Part shown: positions 39,330-49,253 of the stretch, in pieces | How positions within the stretch are numbered: the first letter of the stretch is position 1 | How the letters are laid out: every line of letters begins with the position of its first letter | Assembly (NCBI RefSeq): GCF_030384665.1 | Contig: NC_083673.1 | Span: 3,357,501-3,421,500 of the forward strand | Length of the DNA: 64,000 bases | Source of the DNA: Lodderomyces elongisporus | Lineage: Eukaryota; Ascomycota; Pichiomycetes; Serinales; Debaryomycetaceae | Direction: 5' to 3' | Notes under the pieces: generated by a model | Database searches by the model: none | What the model was told of the DNA's origin: nothing | What the model saw: the letters and a program-made list of their open reading frames with translations, nothing else | Translations under genes and position numbers: made by a program

Positions 39330-40105
39330 ATCTGATCCATCAGTTCTTACTAGTGATACGAGAGTTTGAATACTTTTTGTGTATAATACTAATCTTGATC
39401 CCCACTCTACCAAAATTTCATTTCTCCCTGTACTTTGTAATGTTTGATTTTTTTTTAATTACTGTTAATTATTTATTTTTGTTTGGCGTTTATTTTAATA
39501 TTGGATCTCGAATAATTCGATCATAATCTATCTTTCGAATATTACACTCTAGTCTTACTTTCCAAATGTAGATCTATGCCCCCCCCAATCATCTGAGCCT
39601 AGTTCAGAAATAGCGGTCAGAGAGAAGACGGGAGGAAAGTGAGAATAGCAAAATGGTCCTGTTAAGCAGCCACTGACGACAGGGTATAAAGATGATTAAA
39701 CCTCTAAGACCTACAGAAAACATGTAATCAGAAGTTGAAAATTAAAGTCACAATTTGAGGCTCGTCAATAGGGCTATAGCCCGAACGAGATTCTACCATA
39801 GTAAATGTAGTGGTATAATAAATAAATTTTGTTCTCACACACGCTCTACCACGTGACGCATATGGTAGCAAGTTATATTTCTTTTTTCTCTTTTTATTAT
39901 ATTTTATAATGAGACTGTACTAACTATGATGGGTCACTAGTTATTAGGAAAAAAAATCAACATATAGTACACAAAAGCATTTGGTGCGAGCGAAAAAGAA
40001 GTTTGTAGTCTGTGCGAAATAGAGTATATTGAAATTTTTTCAGCTTAAGGAAATCTACCAAAGTCCCTCCTTTGATATAATAGATAGTACTACAACAACA
40101 ACAAA
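39330..40105. promoter_or_regulatory. RPS9-RPL21 intergenic region with RPL21 promoter motifs
   Basis: The first 200 bp is RPS9 3' sequence. Further on are a perfect 12-bp palindrome GGGCTATAGCCC (39771-39782), whose TAGGGCT matches the Tbf1-like ARCCCTA core, and CACGTGAC (CACGTG at 39850-39855), a Cbf1-type site. Both factors control ribosomal protein genes in Candida-clade yeasts as I recall, so these are good candidates for RPL21 control elements. Confidence 0.6.
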
Positions 40106-41116
40106 ATGGGTAAATCGTATGTGAAATACCAAGTGAACCAAAGCGAAACAACGGAAATATCAGCTGGAGTCATGATTGAAGCTTTGAGTAAGATTTGATT
40201 GCATAAAGAAGCAACAGAAAAAGCTTTGAAGGGAAAATTGAAGGAGGAAGGATTAACGATCAATATGATAATAATTCAACAAGTATACTATAAAAAACCA
40301 AATGTGCAAACAACGAATGAATTAATGATGTCTTTACTTACACTATGAATGACTTTACGAAAATGGGGAGTCTCCTTGGTCAAACTTGTTTATCATGGAG
40401 TTTGTAAAGTGAGAGAAAATATTTATTACAGAATGCAACATTCATGATATATCCTGATCCTTTCAATTAAGTTTAGGTGGAGTTGACTTTATTATTGTCA
40501 TTCAATATAACTTGGATCCTGTACTTCTTCACAGTTATCTTTCCCAGAATAGCATCAAATATGCAACGAGAAGCTTTATAACAACATGACTAGCATATTT
40601 CTTTAGAGATAATTATACTAACAATTTTCTTTTTTTTCTTATAGTCGTGGTTACAGATCAGGTACTCGTTACGCTTTCCAACGTGACTTCAAGAAGCATG
40701 GTGCTATTCCATTGTCCACATACTTGAAGGTCTACAAAGTCGGTGACATTGTTGATATCAAGGCTAACGGTTCTATCCAAAAGGGTATGCCACACAAGTA
40801 CTACCACGGTAAGACCGGTATTATTTTCAACGTTACCAAGTCATCCGTCGGTGTTATCATCAACAAGGTTGTTGGAAACAGATACATTGAAAAGAGAGTC
40901 AACTTGAGAGTTGAGCACGTTAAGCACTCTGCTTGTCGTCAAGAATTCTTGAACAGAGTCAAGACCAACGCTGCCAAGAAGAGAGAAGCTAAGGCTAACG
41001 GTGAATACGTTAACTTGAAGAGAGCTGCTGCTAAGCCAAGAGATGCTAGAGTTGTTGCTGCTTCAGAAAACGTTCCACAAACTTTGGCTCCTGTTGCTTA
41101 CGAAACTTTCATTTAA
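40106..41116 (+). CDS. RPL21: Large-subunit ribosomal protein eL21 (Rpl21), one intron
   Basis: Rpl21 is a 60S protein near the central protuberance. Exon 1 is 40106-40116 (ATGGGTAAATC). The intron is 40117-40644 (528 nt), with GTATGT, TACTAAC at 40616-40622 and a pyrimidine run before TAG. Exon 2 is 40645-41116. The joined N-terminus is MGKSRGYRSGTRYAFQRDF. Typical stretches follow: YLKVYKVGDIVDIKANGSIQ, MPHKYYHGKTGIIFNVT and the terminal NVPQTLAPVAYETFI. The total of 160 residues equals S. cerevisiae Rpl21. It follows RPS9 in tandem, as in S. cerevisiae. Confidence 0.97.
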
Positions 41117-41673
41117 ACAGGTTTTTCGTTTTGTCTTCATGTCCCACCATTTATCTTACACCCAAATAGTTGTACTCAAGTACACACAAACACCTGTACG
41201 ATTTCCTTCATATATTTTGTTTATATTGAGAACAGTATAGATGAATAAACTTTTGATAAAGTAAACCTTTTTACGATTGTAGCTTTTATAGAGACAGAAA
41301 TAAAATTAGAAAAGCAAGAGCGACAGACAGACAGACAGATAGACAGAGAGAAAGAGAAAGAGAAAAAGAAATAGAGGGAGAGTGTGTTGAAGAAAGACAT
41401 ATAGAGATTAGAGGGGCATGTATGTAGTTGATGTATTGTGAATGAATGTGTGAGTACATGTTCGTCTATCATTCACATAGAAAACAGACATTGAACATAT
41501 GGTTTTGTAATAATTTAAGGCAACTTCTCATTACATGTGTTGGCTATGTTTGAGAATATTGCGGGCGCGATTCAAAATATATTTGACACCGCGATCGAAC
41601 GAGAAATTATTAGTCTCCACGAGAACTGTTAACAGTTGAAGGCATTCATTAGTCGTACATTTGTCAATCAACT
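41117..41673. other. Spacer RPL21 / COY1
   Basis: A purine tract with GACA and GAGA repeats (41310-41380) occupies the left half. The right half, the COY1 promoter, has a GC-rich patch (41560-41600) with CCGCGATCG. No gene is seen. Confidence 0.5.
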
Positions 41674-43857
41674 ATGAGCAGTGATAACACAAGCAACGGA
41701 CACGCGGATGCCGAACCTCGATCCAATGTCTTTGAACAAGCGTTACAAACATGGGTAGAGATTGACTTGCCATCGCTTCAAAAGAAGTTGGACGAACAAG
41801 GAGTAGAGATCAAGGAGTATCAAAAAGAGTCTCTACTAAGCAGGAAGAACTTGGCTTCGAAGACAAAAGAGTTTCGCAAACTAGATGATTCAAAGAAACT
41901 TGAACAGATCAAATCATTGTTGAAACTTTACCAAAATGAAATTGATAGTCTTACGAATAAGAACAAGAATGTTGAAAACTATTTTTTTGGCATTTATAGA
42001 TTGATGGCTGAGGCACCTGACCCGCGGCCCTTGATGGAATTATCTCTTGATTCGGTTGTTGAAAGTAAAGAAGCAATGGCATTAAAAGAAAGTCTTACCA
42101 AAGCTGAAGAAGAATTGGCAAAGAGAGCAGATTATGAGCAACTAAAGCAACGTCTTTTGCTGAATGAACAAAAAGCTGCAGAGTTATTGAGCATTAAAGT
42201 CAAGGCAAAGGAGAATGAATGTAAATCCTTATTTGAAGAAAAGGAGGCCAATTGGATAGATAAAGAAAAACAATTTGAGGAGCAGCTTCGCACAGCACAA
42301 AAGCAGATTGAAGAGTTGAGAACCTCTAATGAAGTGACGGAGAGACGTCTTGATAATCAAAGTAAAGGTCATGACAACACTAACTACGAAACAGCCTCGG
42401 CATCTGTATTAGCAGAGTTGGATATGGTTCGAAGGGATGCCGAGCTGTCCAAGAGGAGAATCTATGAATTGGAAAAGAGAAACGAAACATTGAGGCATGA
42501 GATTGCGCAAACAAAGAATGATAATGAGATACAAGTTGTGCGGAGTGAATGTGATCAAAAAGTCAGTGAGGTTGAGAGTGAAAATATGTTATTGGTAGCA
42601 AATTTGAACCAAATACGGAACCAAAAGGAACAAATCTCGTCGCAATTGAATTCCAAGATTGATTCATTGAGTAGAGAAAATAGTGTTATTGCACAAGAAG
42701 TTAAGAACTTGAAAACAAAACTTGAAAAGACCTCGGATTACGAGGAAATCAAACATGAGCTACATATACTTCGACAAATCGAGTTTGGGCATGGTGAGGA
42801 TAACGAAGATAATGAGGATGGCGAAGTTGACAAAGTTGGTGAGAATGACACAATAAAGCATCATGCAAAATTAGATTCCATAGTGATTGAAAGGAATAGA
42901 GCCATGACTCAAGAATTAGCACGGTTTAGAGCCGAACACAATGATTTGACTAATGCCGTCGATGAGTTGAATATAAAATTGCAACGCTCGGAAGAGGAGA
43001 TCCAATCATTGAGACAATTGAATGAGAAGTTGGAAAATGATCTTGCTAATGTCCAAGAGTCTGGTTCACATGGTTGGGGGTTCAATGATAGTGGTAGTAT
43101 GATCTCGGGGTTTACTAGCCGGATGGGTGGTAGGTCAAGTGGTGGACGCAATGGAAGTATAGTGTCATTACAATCGAGTGATAGGGGAACAAATAATGGA
43201 CCCAATGATGATGCATCATCGATTCTTCCCATAATCACCAAGCAGAGAGACCGGTTCAGAGAAAAAAACACCGAGCTTGAAGAAGAACTTCGCAAGCAGT
43301 TTAATGCCAATAACGATATGAAGAGACAAATCAACAAGTTACGACAGGACAATGAGGAATTGTATGAACGAGGTAGGTATTTACAATCTTTCCAAACACC
43401 GGGTACGAGAAATATTACCACAACATCAAGTGGTAGGAAATTTCTTAATCCAAAGCCCAATGCAAATGCTGATTTGGAAAGCAATAATGATATACAATAC
43501 CAAAAAGAGTATGAACGGAAATTGCATCCTATTGAGCAGTTTAGAATAAAGGAGCAGGAGCGAATCAATTCTAGGTTATCGCCGTTGGAGAGGTTTTTCA
43601 TTTTTATAACGCGGGCAGTATTGGCCACTAGGTCGACGAGGATGGTTTTCTTTGCCTATTGTTTGTGTTTGCACATTATAGTATTATGGATTATGATATA
43701 TGCAATGAACTTGCGTGCTCCTGCTATCCCCGATAGTATAAGTGGAACCGGGGCAAATGTTGCTCGTGCAGGTACTGGCGCAGGTATTGGTGCAGGTATT
43801 GGTGCAGGTACTGGAGGCGGAGGCATAGTAAATACTCCCAAGGACACCCATTTTTAG
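41674..43857 (+). CDS. COY1: Golgi coiled-coil protein Coy1 (CASP/golgin type)
   Basis: Coy1 is the yeast CASP, a tail-anchored golgin that tethers vesicles in intra-Golgi retrograde transport. Residues about 20-590 are mostly coiled coil with Glu/Lys/Gln heptads. Near the C-terminus the conserved LSPLERFFIFITRAVLATRSTRMVFF leads into a single transmembrane segment (about residues 652-677, AYCLCLHIIVLWIMIYAM). It is followed by a short luminal tail of Gly-Ala-Gly-Ile repeats encoded by a 12-nt unit (43769-43812). The product is 727 residues, near S. cerevisiae Coy1 (679). A Gly/Ser-rich break near residue 470 interrupts the coil. Confidence 0.9.
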   Translation: MSSDNTSNGHADAEPRSNVFEQALQTWVEIDLPSLQKKLDEQGVEIKEYQKESLLSRKNLASKTKEFRKLDDSKKLEQIKSLLKLYQNEIDSLTNKNKNVENYFFGIYRLMAEAPDPRPLMELSLDSVVESKEAMALKESLTKAEEELAKRADYEQLKQRLLLNEQKAAELLSIKVKAKENECKSLFEEKEANWIDKEKQFEEQLRTAQKQIEELRTSNEVTERRLDNQSKGHDNTNYETASASVLAELDMVRRDAELSKRRIYELEKRNETLRHEIAQTKNDNEIQVVRSECDQKVSEVESENMLLVANLNQIRNQKEQISSQLNSKIDSLSRENSVIAQEVKNLKTKLEKTSDYEEIKHELHILRQIEFGHGEDNEDNEDGEVDKVGENDTIKHHAKLDSIVIERNRAMTQELARFRAEHNDLTNAVDELNIKLQRSEEEIQSLRQLNEKLENDLANVQESGSHGWGFNDSGSMISGFTSRMGGRSSGGRNGSIVSLQSSDRGTNNGPNDDASSILPIITKQRDRFREKNTELEEELRKQFNANNDMKRQINKLRQDNEELYERGRYLQSFQTPGTRNITTTSSGRKFLNPKPNANADLESNNDIQYQKEYERKLHPIEQFRIKEQERINSRLSPLERFFIFITRAVLATRSTRMVFFAYCLCLHIIVLWIMIYAMNLRAPAIPDSISGTGANVARAGTGAGIGAGIGAGTGGGGIVNTPKDTHF

Positions 43858-44918
43858 TTTAATATATATTGATTGAATCGAGTTATGACAAGTGTATATA
43901 TTTGCATGGACGTGCGTTTCTCTGTCTCTTTTCTCTAATTCTCTGTTTCTGAGTATTTGTTCTTTCTTTTGTTTTGCATATTTGTACTGATATAGATTGG
44001 TTTTACCTATAGTTGCACTCTTTCCTTAAATATTTGTTTTGATTTTTCCCATTCTTGAAAGGATAAGAACAACAAGTGACAGCATGGCAATGGTTGATTG
44101 GTTGTGAACTCTTTTAAAAAAAAACAATTTGGTTTGTGGTACAAAATCAACATAAGTAGAATAGAGAAGAATAGAAAGAAGAAAGTGGGAAAAAAAAAAT
44201 TAAAAAAAAAAAAATAAAATGAAAAGGGAATGGATATGGCAATTTATGAATGTCAATGTAAGTGTAAGTGTAAGTGTTGAAGTGATGGTAAGACTGGTGA
44301 TAATGGTGAAGGTTGGGTGGAAGGCTTTGGCAGAGGAAAGACTTCTTTAAATTGTTCTTGCAATTTTTTTTTTTATTTGTCTTTCTCTTTTTTCTATTTT
44401 CTAGTTTCTATTTTATCATTTAAGCTCTCTTACATCCCCCCTTAAGACCTGTTTAATACTCCTTTGTTCTTCCAAAGCAATCTATCCATTCTTACTCACT
44501 AACCACCAGGCACGAAGCTACTAGAACCAAAAAGGACACGGCACGAAGCAACTAGCACCACACCAAAAAAAAAAAAAGACTTAAGATAAGCACTCAAGAC
44601 AAGCACTCAAGACAAGAATTCAAGATACAGTACACTCTGTTTTTTTGTAAGTATTTGAAAGAGACCTGAGCAAGAAAGAAATTTGGAATTTGAAGAGCTT
44701 AGCTAGATCATTAAAGAAAACGGAGTAACAAAGTTTTAGTACACGTTACATTAACCCCACTGTTGAACCTTTGCCACCAAGAAGCAAAGTACCAAAAGCT
44801 TAAGAAGAAACTCCAAAAAAAAAAAATCATAAATAAAAATAAAAATAAATAAAAATAGTTTAAAAAAGAAAGAAAACAGAGAGAGAAAGAGAAAGGGAGA
44901 TCACTTTATTTTCTCAGA
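43858..44918. other. 1.06-kb spacer upstream of the small membrane-anchored protein
   Basis: No gene is seen. There are A-runs (44190-44219), GTAAGT repeats (44258-44277), a repeat of about 14 bp based on AGACAAGCACTCA (44590-44620) and a purine-rich leader up to 44918. The sequence ACTCACTAACCACCAG (44496-44511) resembles a branch-acceptor pair, but I find no matching donor. Confidence 0.4.
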
Positions 44919-45407
44919 ATGAATCGCTTATTATTCAACGCTCTATTGCTTCTTTCCTTCTACTTCTTGTACAAGTGGATTTTTTCAAAAGATTCCAATT
45001 CAATTGATATTAAGGACATAGACCCATCTGCACCAATTGCAACACAAACACAAGGATCACAACAACAAATGGCTGAAAAAAAGGACAATATCAGGTTTGA
45101 AAATAGAAATCCTGATGAAATCTTGGTTAAAGTTGGTAACAAGGAAGTCCCCTTGTCGAAACTTTCAAAACCACACGCTGTTGTCCATCCAGAAGATCAT
45201 CAGCCACAACATAAGGATCCAAACACTTTTCCTGATGTAGAGCCAGAGGCAAAGCAAAAAGAAGAGCAAAAGGCATTTGACCAAGCTATTTTGGAGCCTG
45301 GAAAGCAAGGCCAAAAATTTGATGCTGACTCATTTCCAGATGTTGAGCCAGAGGCAAAGGAGAGAGAAGAAGAATTGGCTGCTGCCAGAATCAAGAAGAA
45401 TGATTAG
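44919..45407 (+). CDS. Unknown small N-anchored protein with duplicated FPDVEPEAK motif
   Basis: I do not recognise this 162-residue protein. Residues 4-21 (LLFNALLLLSFYFLYKWI) form one hydrophobic helix acting as a signal anchor. The remainder is hydrophilic and probably extends into one compartment as a disordered acidic/basic chain. The segment FPDVEPEAK occurs twice (about residues 106-114 and 142-150), each followed by a charged helix. Its codon use looks normal and it has a substantial spacer on each side. Location could be ER, Golgi or mitochondrial membrane; the sequence does not decide. Confidence 0.75.
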   Translation: MNRLLFNALLLLSFYFLYKWIFSKDSNSIDIKDIDPSAPIATQTQGSQQQMAEKKDNIRFENRNPDEILVKVGNKEVPLSKLSKPHAVVHPEDHQPQHKDPNTFPDVEPEAKQKEEQKAFDQAILEPGKQGQKFDADSFPDVEPEAKEREEELAAARIKKND

Positions 45408-46318
45408 TGATTAAAGAAGATGCTACGGAACAAGGTGAAGAAAAAAAAAAGAAAACAAGCGTGTTTAGGTAAAGAGGGGAAAGAGAAAGAGAACGAGCAA
45501 AAGACTAAATGAATATATGGAAATTTATGGAATTAAAGAAAGAACCCTCACATGGTTGCTTTGAACGAGCAACAAACTATGTGATGTTTGAAAGAAATGA
45601 TTATATCCAAGGTGAGAAATAAATGAAACAAAATAAAACACACACACACATATACATATATATATATATGTATATATTACACACACGCAGTTGACTTTTT
45701 GAGCAATTGAGTTTGATGTTATGATTCTGTAGACTATATCAATTATGACAATAGTGTTTCCATTCAGAAAGATTAAATCCTAGTTTTATGTAACATAACT
45801 CTTTAACCGATCATTTTGCCTAATCAAAAGTCCTAGCTTCCACTACTTTATGCTTGCTCTTAGTATTACCTATACGGATCTGTCTATCTCTTTGCCTTCT
45901 CCCCCCTCCTTCTCCCCTTACTATTCCTTTACTATTCAGTTGTATATTTTTTCTTTTCATGTTTAATTAATTAAAATTTTATTTTATTTTATCTTTTTTT
46001 GCTCTAAAGTTTATTAACCTTTAAATCCGTCCTGATCCCTATTCTGTGTCTAAATGATGGAAAGAAAAACGTGAAGAAGGACAAAAAAACCGCGAGTCAT
46101 GGAGATTAGACACAAAAGAAGGATTATCCTTACTTCAGCTGGAATTTACAATCTCAACATTCGATTCGATTAATTAGAATAAATTAGAATAAATTAGAGT
46201 AAATTGGAATACACTCTGTCACCCCCCCTCTCAGTCATTCCATATTTGTATTTTCATTTTTATTTTTAATTTACTTATACCTTCAGCACTATAGCACTAT
46301 CTATATCAACACATCATT
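45408..46318. other. Spacer upstream of DCR2
   Basis: A CA/TA microsatellite lies at 45638-45685, AT repeats at 45955-45990, and an AATTAGAATA-type short repeat at 46170-46206. No gene is seen. Confidence 0.5.
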
Positions 46319-48493
46319 ATGCTACCTAAACGGTTTCTTCGGGGGTTTCTCTACTTATTCGTGTTTTTGGGTGTTGCTACAACATTGCTACTCATTGCAA
46401 ACAAGCACCAAATCATCGAGATTAATGAATATATACCATTTGATTACTTTTCAAGCGCTGCCCCATCATTCTTCCAGCCCCCTTCTAACTCATTCATTAT
46501 TGATATAGCAATAAGAGAATGCTACATTGTGAATTACAAAAACCCAAACTGTGGCAAACCCGAACCCAGCGCTGGTAAATTTGGGGATTTGTCCTCATAT
46601 GGAAGTTCTTGGGTGAGGGTAAAGAAGGACTTGGGATTGGGCAAATTATGGTTCCACAAAAAAATCTTATCTTTAAAGAAGCTTGAGCACAAGGAATTTC
46701 AAAATTTAATTAGAGAAAATATTATCGATGATACTGTTGTTATTGATATTGTTGTTGGCGATGCAAAGGCCGATGCCAATATCCCTGGAAATGTTCACCG
46801 TTTGCCCCAAAAAATTATCGATAAGTTCAATAAGGATAAGGATGTTGAAAATTTGAAATATGATGCCAAACTTCAACTGGAGTTTAAACAAGACGAGGGC
46901 AAGATTATTGAGAATGAAATTACTGAAAAGTATAATGAAGAGGATCCAAAAAAAGAAGATGGAAAAAACACCCAGAATGATCAGAACAAACCCAAATTGA
47001 AAGAAGTGAAAGGTACCAATGTTGATGAAAATGGAAAAAGAAAAAGAGAAAGAAAAACCAAAAGAAATGATGACAAGTCACACAATTTCGATACTAGTGG
47101 GGTAATGAATCAACTTGATATTCCAACGATGGAACAGGTTAAAGAACAAGGCTGGGTTTACAAGTTCAATGGAGTATGGATTCAATATGGAAGCCACAAT
47201 AACGAACAAGCAATTAACGGAATTGATTTGTTATTTGGCCCAGAAGCCGTTGACCCTCGACCAAACTGGGAACTAATCCAACAACCAATCCAAGACATAT
47301 CCATTTCAACAGAGCTTGCGCCACATCTTACATTTAGACGTGGACCTAAACTTGATTACAAAAAGAAATACAACACACCATTGAAAATTAATGGTGATCA
47401 GTTCAAAATACTTCAAGTGGCAGACCTCCACTTCTCAACCGGGTACGGAAAGTGTCTTGAACCTCAACCACCAAGCTCGGCAATTGGGTGCAAAGCTGAT
47501 TCAAGGACCTTAAAGTTTATCAACCATGTACTTGATGTTGAAAAGCCTGATATGGTGGTATTGACTGGTGACCAAGTTTTCGGTTCGACATCTCCTGATT
47601 CTGAAACATCCGCTTTCAAAGCATTGAGTCCATATATCGAGCGAAAAATACCATTTGCTATAGTCATGGGAAACCATGATGCCGAAGGATCATTAGGAGC
47701 CAAAGAAATGATGGGGCTTTACGCCAACATGCCATACAGTGTTGCCGCCATGGGTCCAGAGGAGATTGATGGATTCGGTAACTATGTTGTATCCGTGCAA
47801 GGTAAAACTCTGACATCCGTAGCGTTGTCGTTTTACTTTGTTGACTCTCACGCATATAGTTCAAACCCCAAAGTATACCCTGGTTATGACTGGATCAAGC
47901 CTAATCAATTGATGTACATGAAAGAGGAAGGCGCAGCGTTGAGGGATGGAATTGCAGAGTTTGAGAAGGAAACCGTGAAGGAAGTAGATCAAGAGACGAA
48001 AAAAGAAAAGAAGAAAAATCGGACACATTTATCAATGGCCTTTTTCCATATCCCGATACCCGAATTTAAAAACTTTAACCAGCCCATGACTGGCGAGCAC
48101 CGCGAGGGGGTAACGGCACCGCGCTATAATACAGGTGCAAGAGATGTTTTCCAAGAACTTGGCGTTAAAGCGATTGGTATTGGCCATGATCATTGCAATG
48201 ACTATTGTCTTATGGACCAAAAGCAACTGCAGTTGCAGTCGAGGCAAGAAAAGCGAGAGGGAGATTCTGGTGATGCTGGTGATGCTGGTGATAACAAGAT
48301 TTGGTTATGCTATGGGGGTGGTGTTGGTTTAGGAGGTTATGGAGGCTATGGTGGCTACATTCGAAGACTTAGAGTGTTTGCATTAGACACTGCAAAGGGT
48401 GAGATTAAGACGTGGAAGAGAACCGAAGCTGAGCCTGAGAAAATAATCGACGAGCAGATATTAGTGACTGGTGGTAATGTAGTCAATTGGTAG
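46319..48493 (+). CDS. DCR2: Dcr2-type metallophosphoesterase
   Basis: Dcr2 is a calcineurin-like phosphatase. In S. cerevisiae it promotes cell-cycle entry and dephosphorylates Sic1 and Ire1. A transmembrane anchor lies at residues about 9-26. After a Lys/Glu/Asp-rich linker (about 200-260) the metal-binding motifs appear in order: VADLHFSTG, VVLTGDQVFG, VMGNHDAEG, FHIPIPEF and GIGHDHCNDYC. Together they give the complete set of Asp, His and Asn ligands. A Gly-rich loop (GLGGYGGYGGYIRR) is close to the end. At 724 residues it is longer than yeast Dcr2 (578), mainly in the linker. STE11 follows, as in S. cerevisiae where the two are adjacent. Confidence 0.9.
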   Translation: MLPKRFLRGFLYLFVFLGVATTLLLIANKHQIIEINEYIPFDYFSSAAPSFFQPPSNSFIIDIAIRECYIVNYKNPNCGKPEPSAGKFGDLSSYGSSWVRVKKDLGLGKLWFHKKILSLKKLEHKEFQNLIRENIIDDTVVIDIVVGDAKADANIPGNVHRLPQKIIDKFNKDKDVENLKYDAKLQLEFKQDEGKIIENEITEKYNEEDPKKEDGKNTQNDQNKPKLKEVKGTNVDENGKRKRERKTKRNDDKSHNFDTSGVMNQLDIPTMEQVKEQGWVYKFNGVWIQYGSHNNEQAINGIDLLFGPEAVDPRPNWELIQQPIQDISISTELAPHLTFRRGPKLDYKKKYNTPLKINGDQFKILQVADLHFSTGYGKCLEPQPPSSAIGCKADSRTLKFINHVLDVEKPDMVVLTGDQVFGSTSPDSETSAFKALSPYIERKIPFAIVMGNHDAEGSLGAKEMMGLYANMPYSVAAMGPEEIDGFGNYVVSVQGKTLTSVALSFYFVDSHAYSSNPKVYPGYDWIKPNQLMYMKEEGAALRDGIAEFEKETVKEVDQETKKEKKKNRTHLSMAFFHIPIPEFKNFNQPMTGEHREGVTAPRYNTGARDVFQELGVKAIGIGHDHCNDYCLMDQKQLQLQSRQEKREGDSGDAGDAGDNKIWLCYGGGVGLGGYGGYGGYIRRLRVFALDTAKGEIKTWKRTEAEPEKIIDEQILVTGGNVVNW

Positions 48494-49253
48494 GGGACCC
48501 GTTGACTTTTGAATACTGTAACTTGGTCTGATTTCTGTGCTTGATATGTGTGCAATCTTTTATTTCTATAAACACATACATATATTTGTATGTGTGTGCA
48601 TATATAAAAAAAATGTCAAATTTAGATTGAATTTTAATGATTAGAGTTTTAAATTAAAAAAAGCCAACTATTTTTTTGGAAATACACTCCTATATTTGAT
48701 CTTTATCGTTTTTCTTTTTCTTTTTTAGTTTCAATCTAACAACTTTGAGCTCGAAAGAGAATTAATAGCTGTTATTTTGGTAATGGTTAAAGGGGTGGAA
48801 CCAAGTAAGTACACTTCTCTGTATGTGTGTCTCTGTCTCTCTTTCTCTCTGTTTCTCTGTTTCTCTGTTTCTCTGTTTCTCTGTTTCTCTGTCTCTCCAC
48901 CTGTCTCTAGCTCTCTACCCCTACCCCTTACTTTTCCTCCCCAAGCGCGAAAATCCATTTTTGATTATTAAGAAGTTAACGTACTGTGAATTTTACTATA
49001 ATGAAGATCACACAACTAATAATAGCGGAGACACTAAGAAGCATTGACGACACGTACTGGAGAGTGTTTACCAAAAGATATGTCCAAGCAATACCACTAA
49101 GTTATACGTAACTGCCATATTTTATATTTTTGTTCCACTAATATTGTCACGTCGAAAACTAATATTTTCTTTTCTTTTCCTTTTCAATACCTCTTTCATC
49201 TTAACAATACTCCTCATCCTTTTCTGTCATTAAACATACCTATTAAAAACTAA
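48494..49253. promoter_or_regulatory. STE11 upstream region with TTTCTCTG minisatellite
   Basis: The 760-bp spacer has a tandem array of the 8-bp unit GTTTCTCT (48850-48891) within a longer CT-rich tract. The CTTTTC-rich leader lies at 49166-49190. No other gene is seen. Confidence 0.55.

Noticed and set aside
40117..40644. Box C/D snoRNA inside the RPL21 intron
   Set aside because: An AATGATGT and a CTGA occur, but spacing is long and no terminal stem or guide region is evident.
42909..43628. A 239-codon open frame antisense to COY1
   Set aside because: It lies wholly inside the COY1 coiled-coil gene and its sequence is the reverse reading of heptad-rich codons. It has no independent promoter or family resemblance.
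44496..44511. Branch-acceptor-like sequence suggesting a 5' UTR intron for the small membrane protein
   Set aside because: No GTATGT donor in a sensible position upstream was found.
48783..48971. Plus-strand frame through the TTTCTCTG array
   Set aside because: It is translation of the minisatellite with a short non-repetitive start and no homology.
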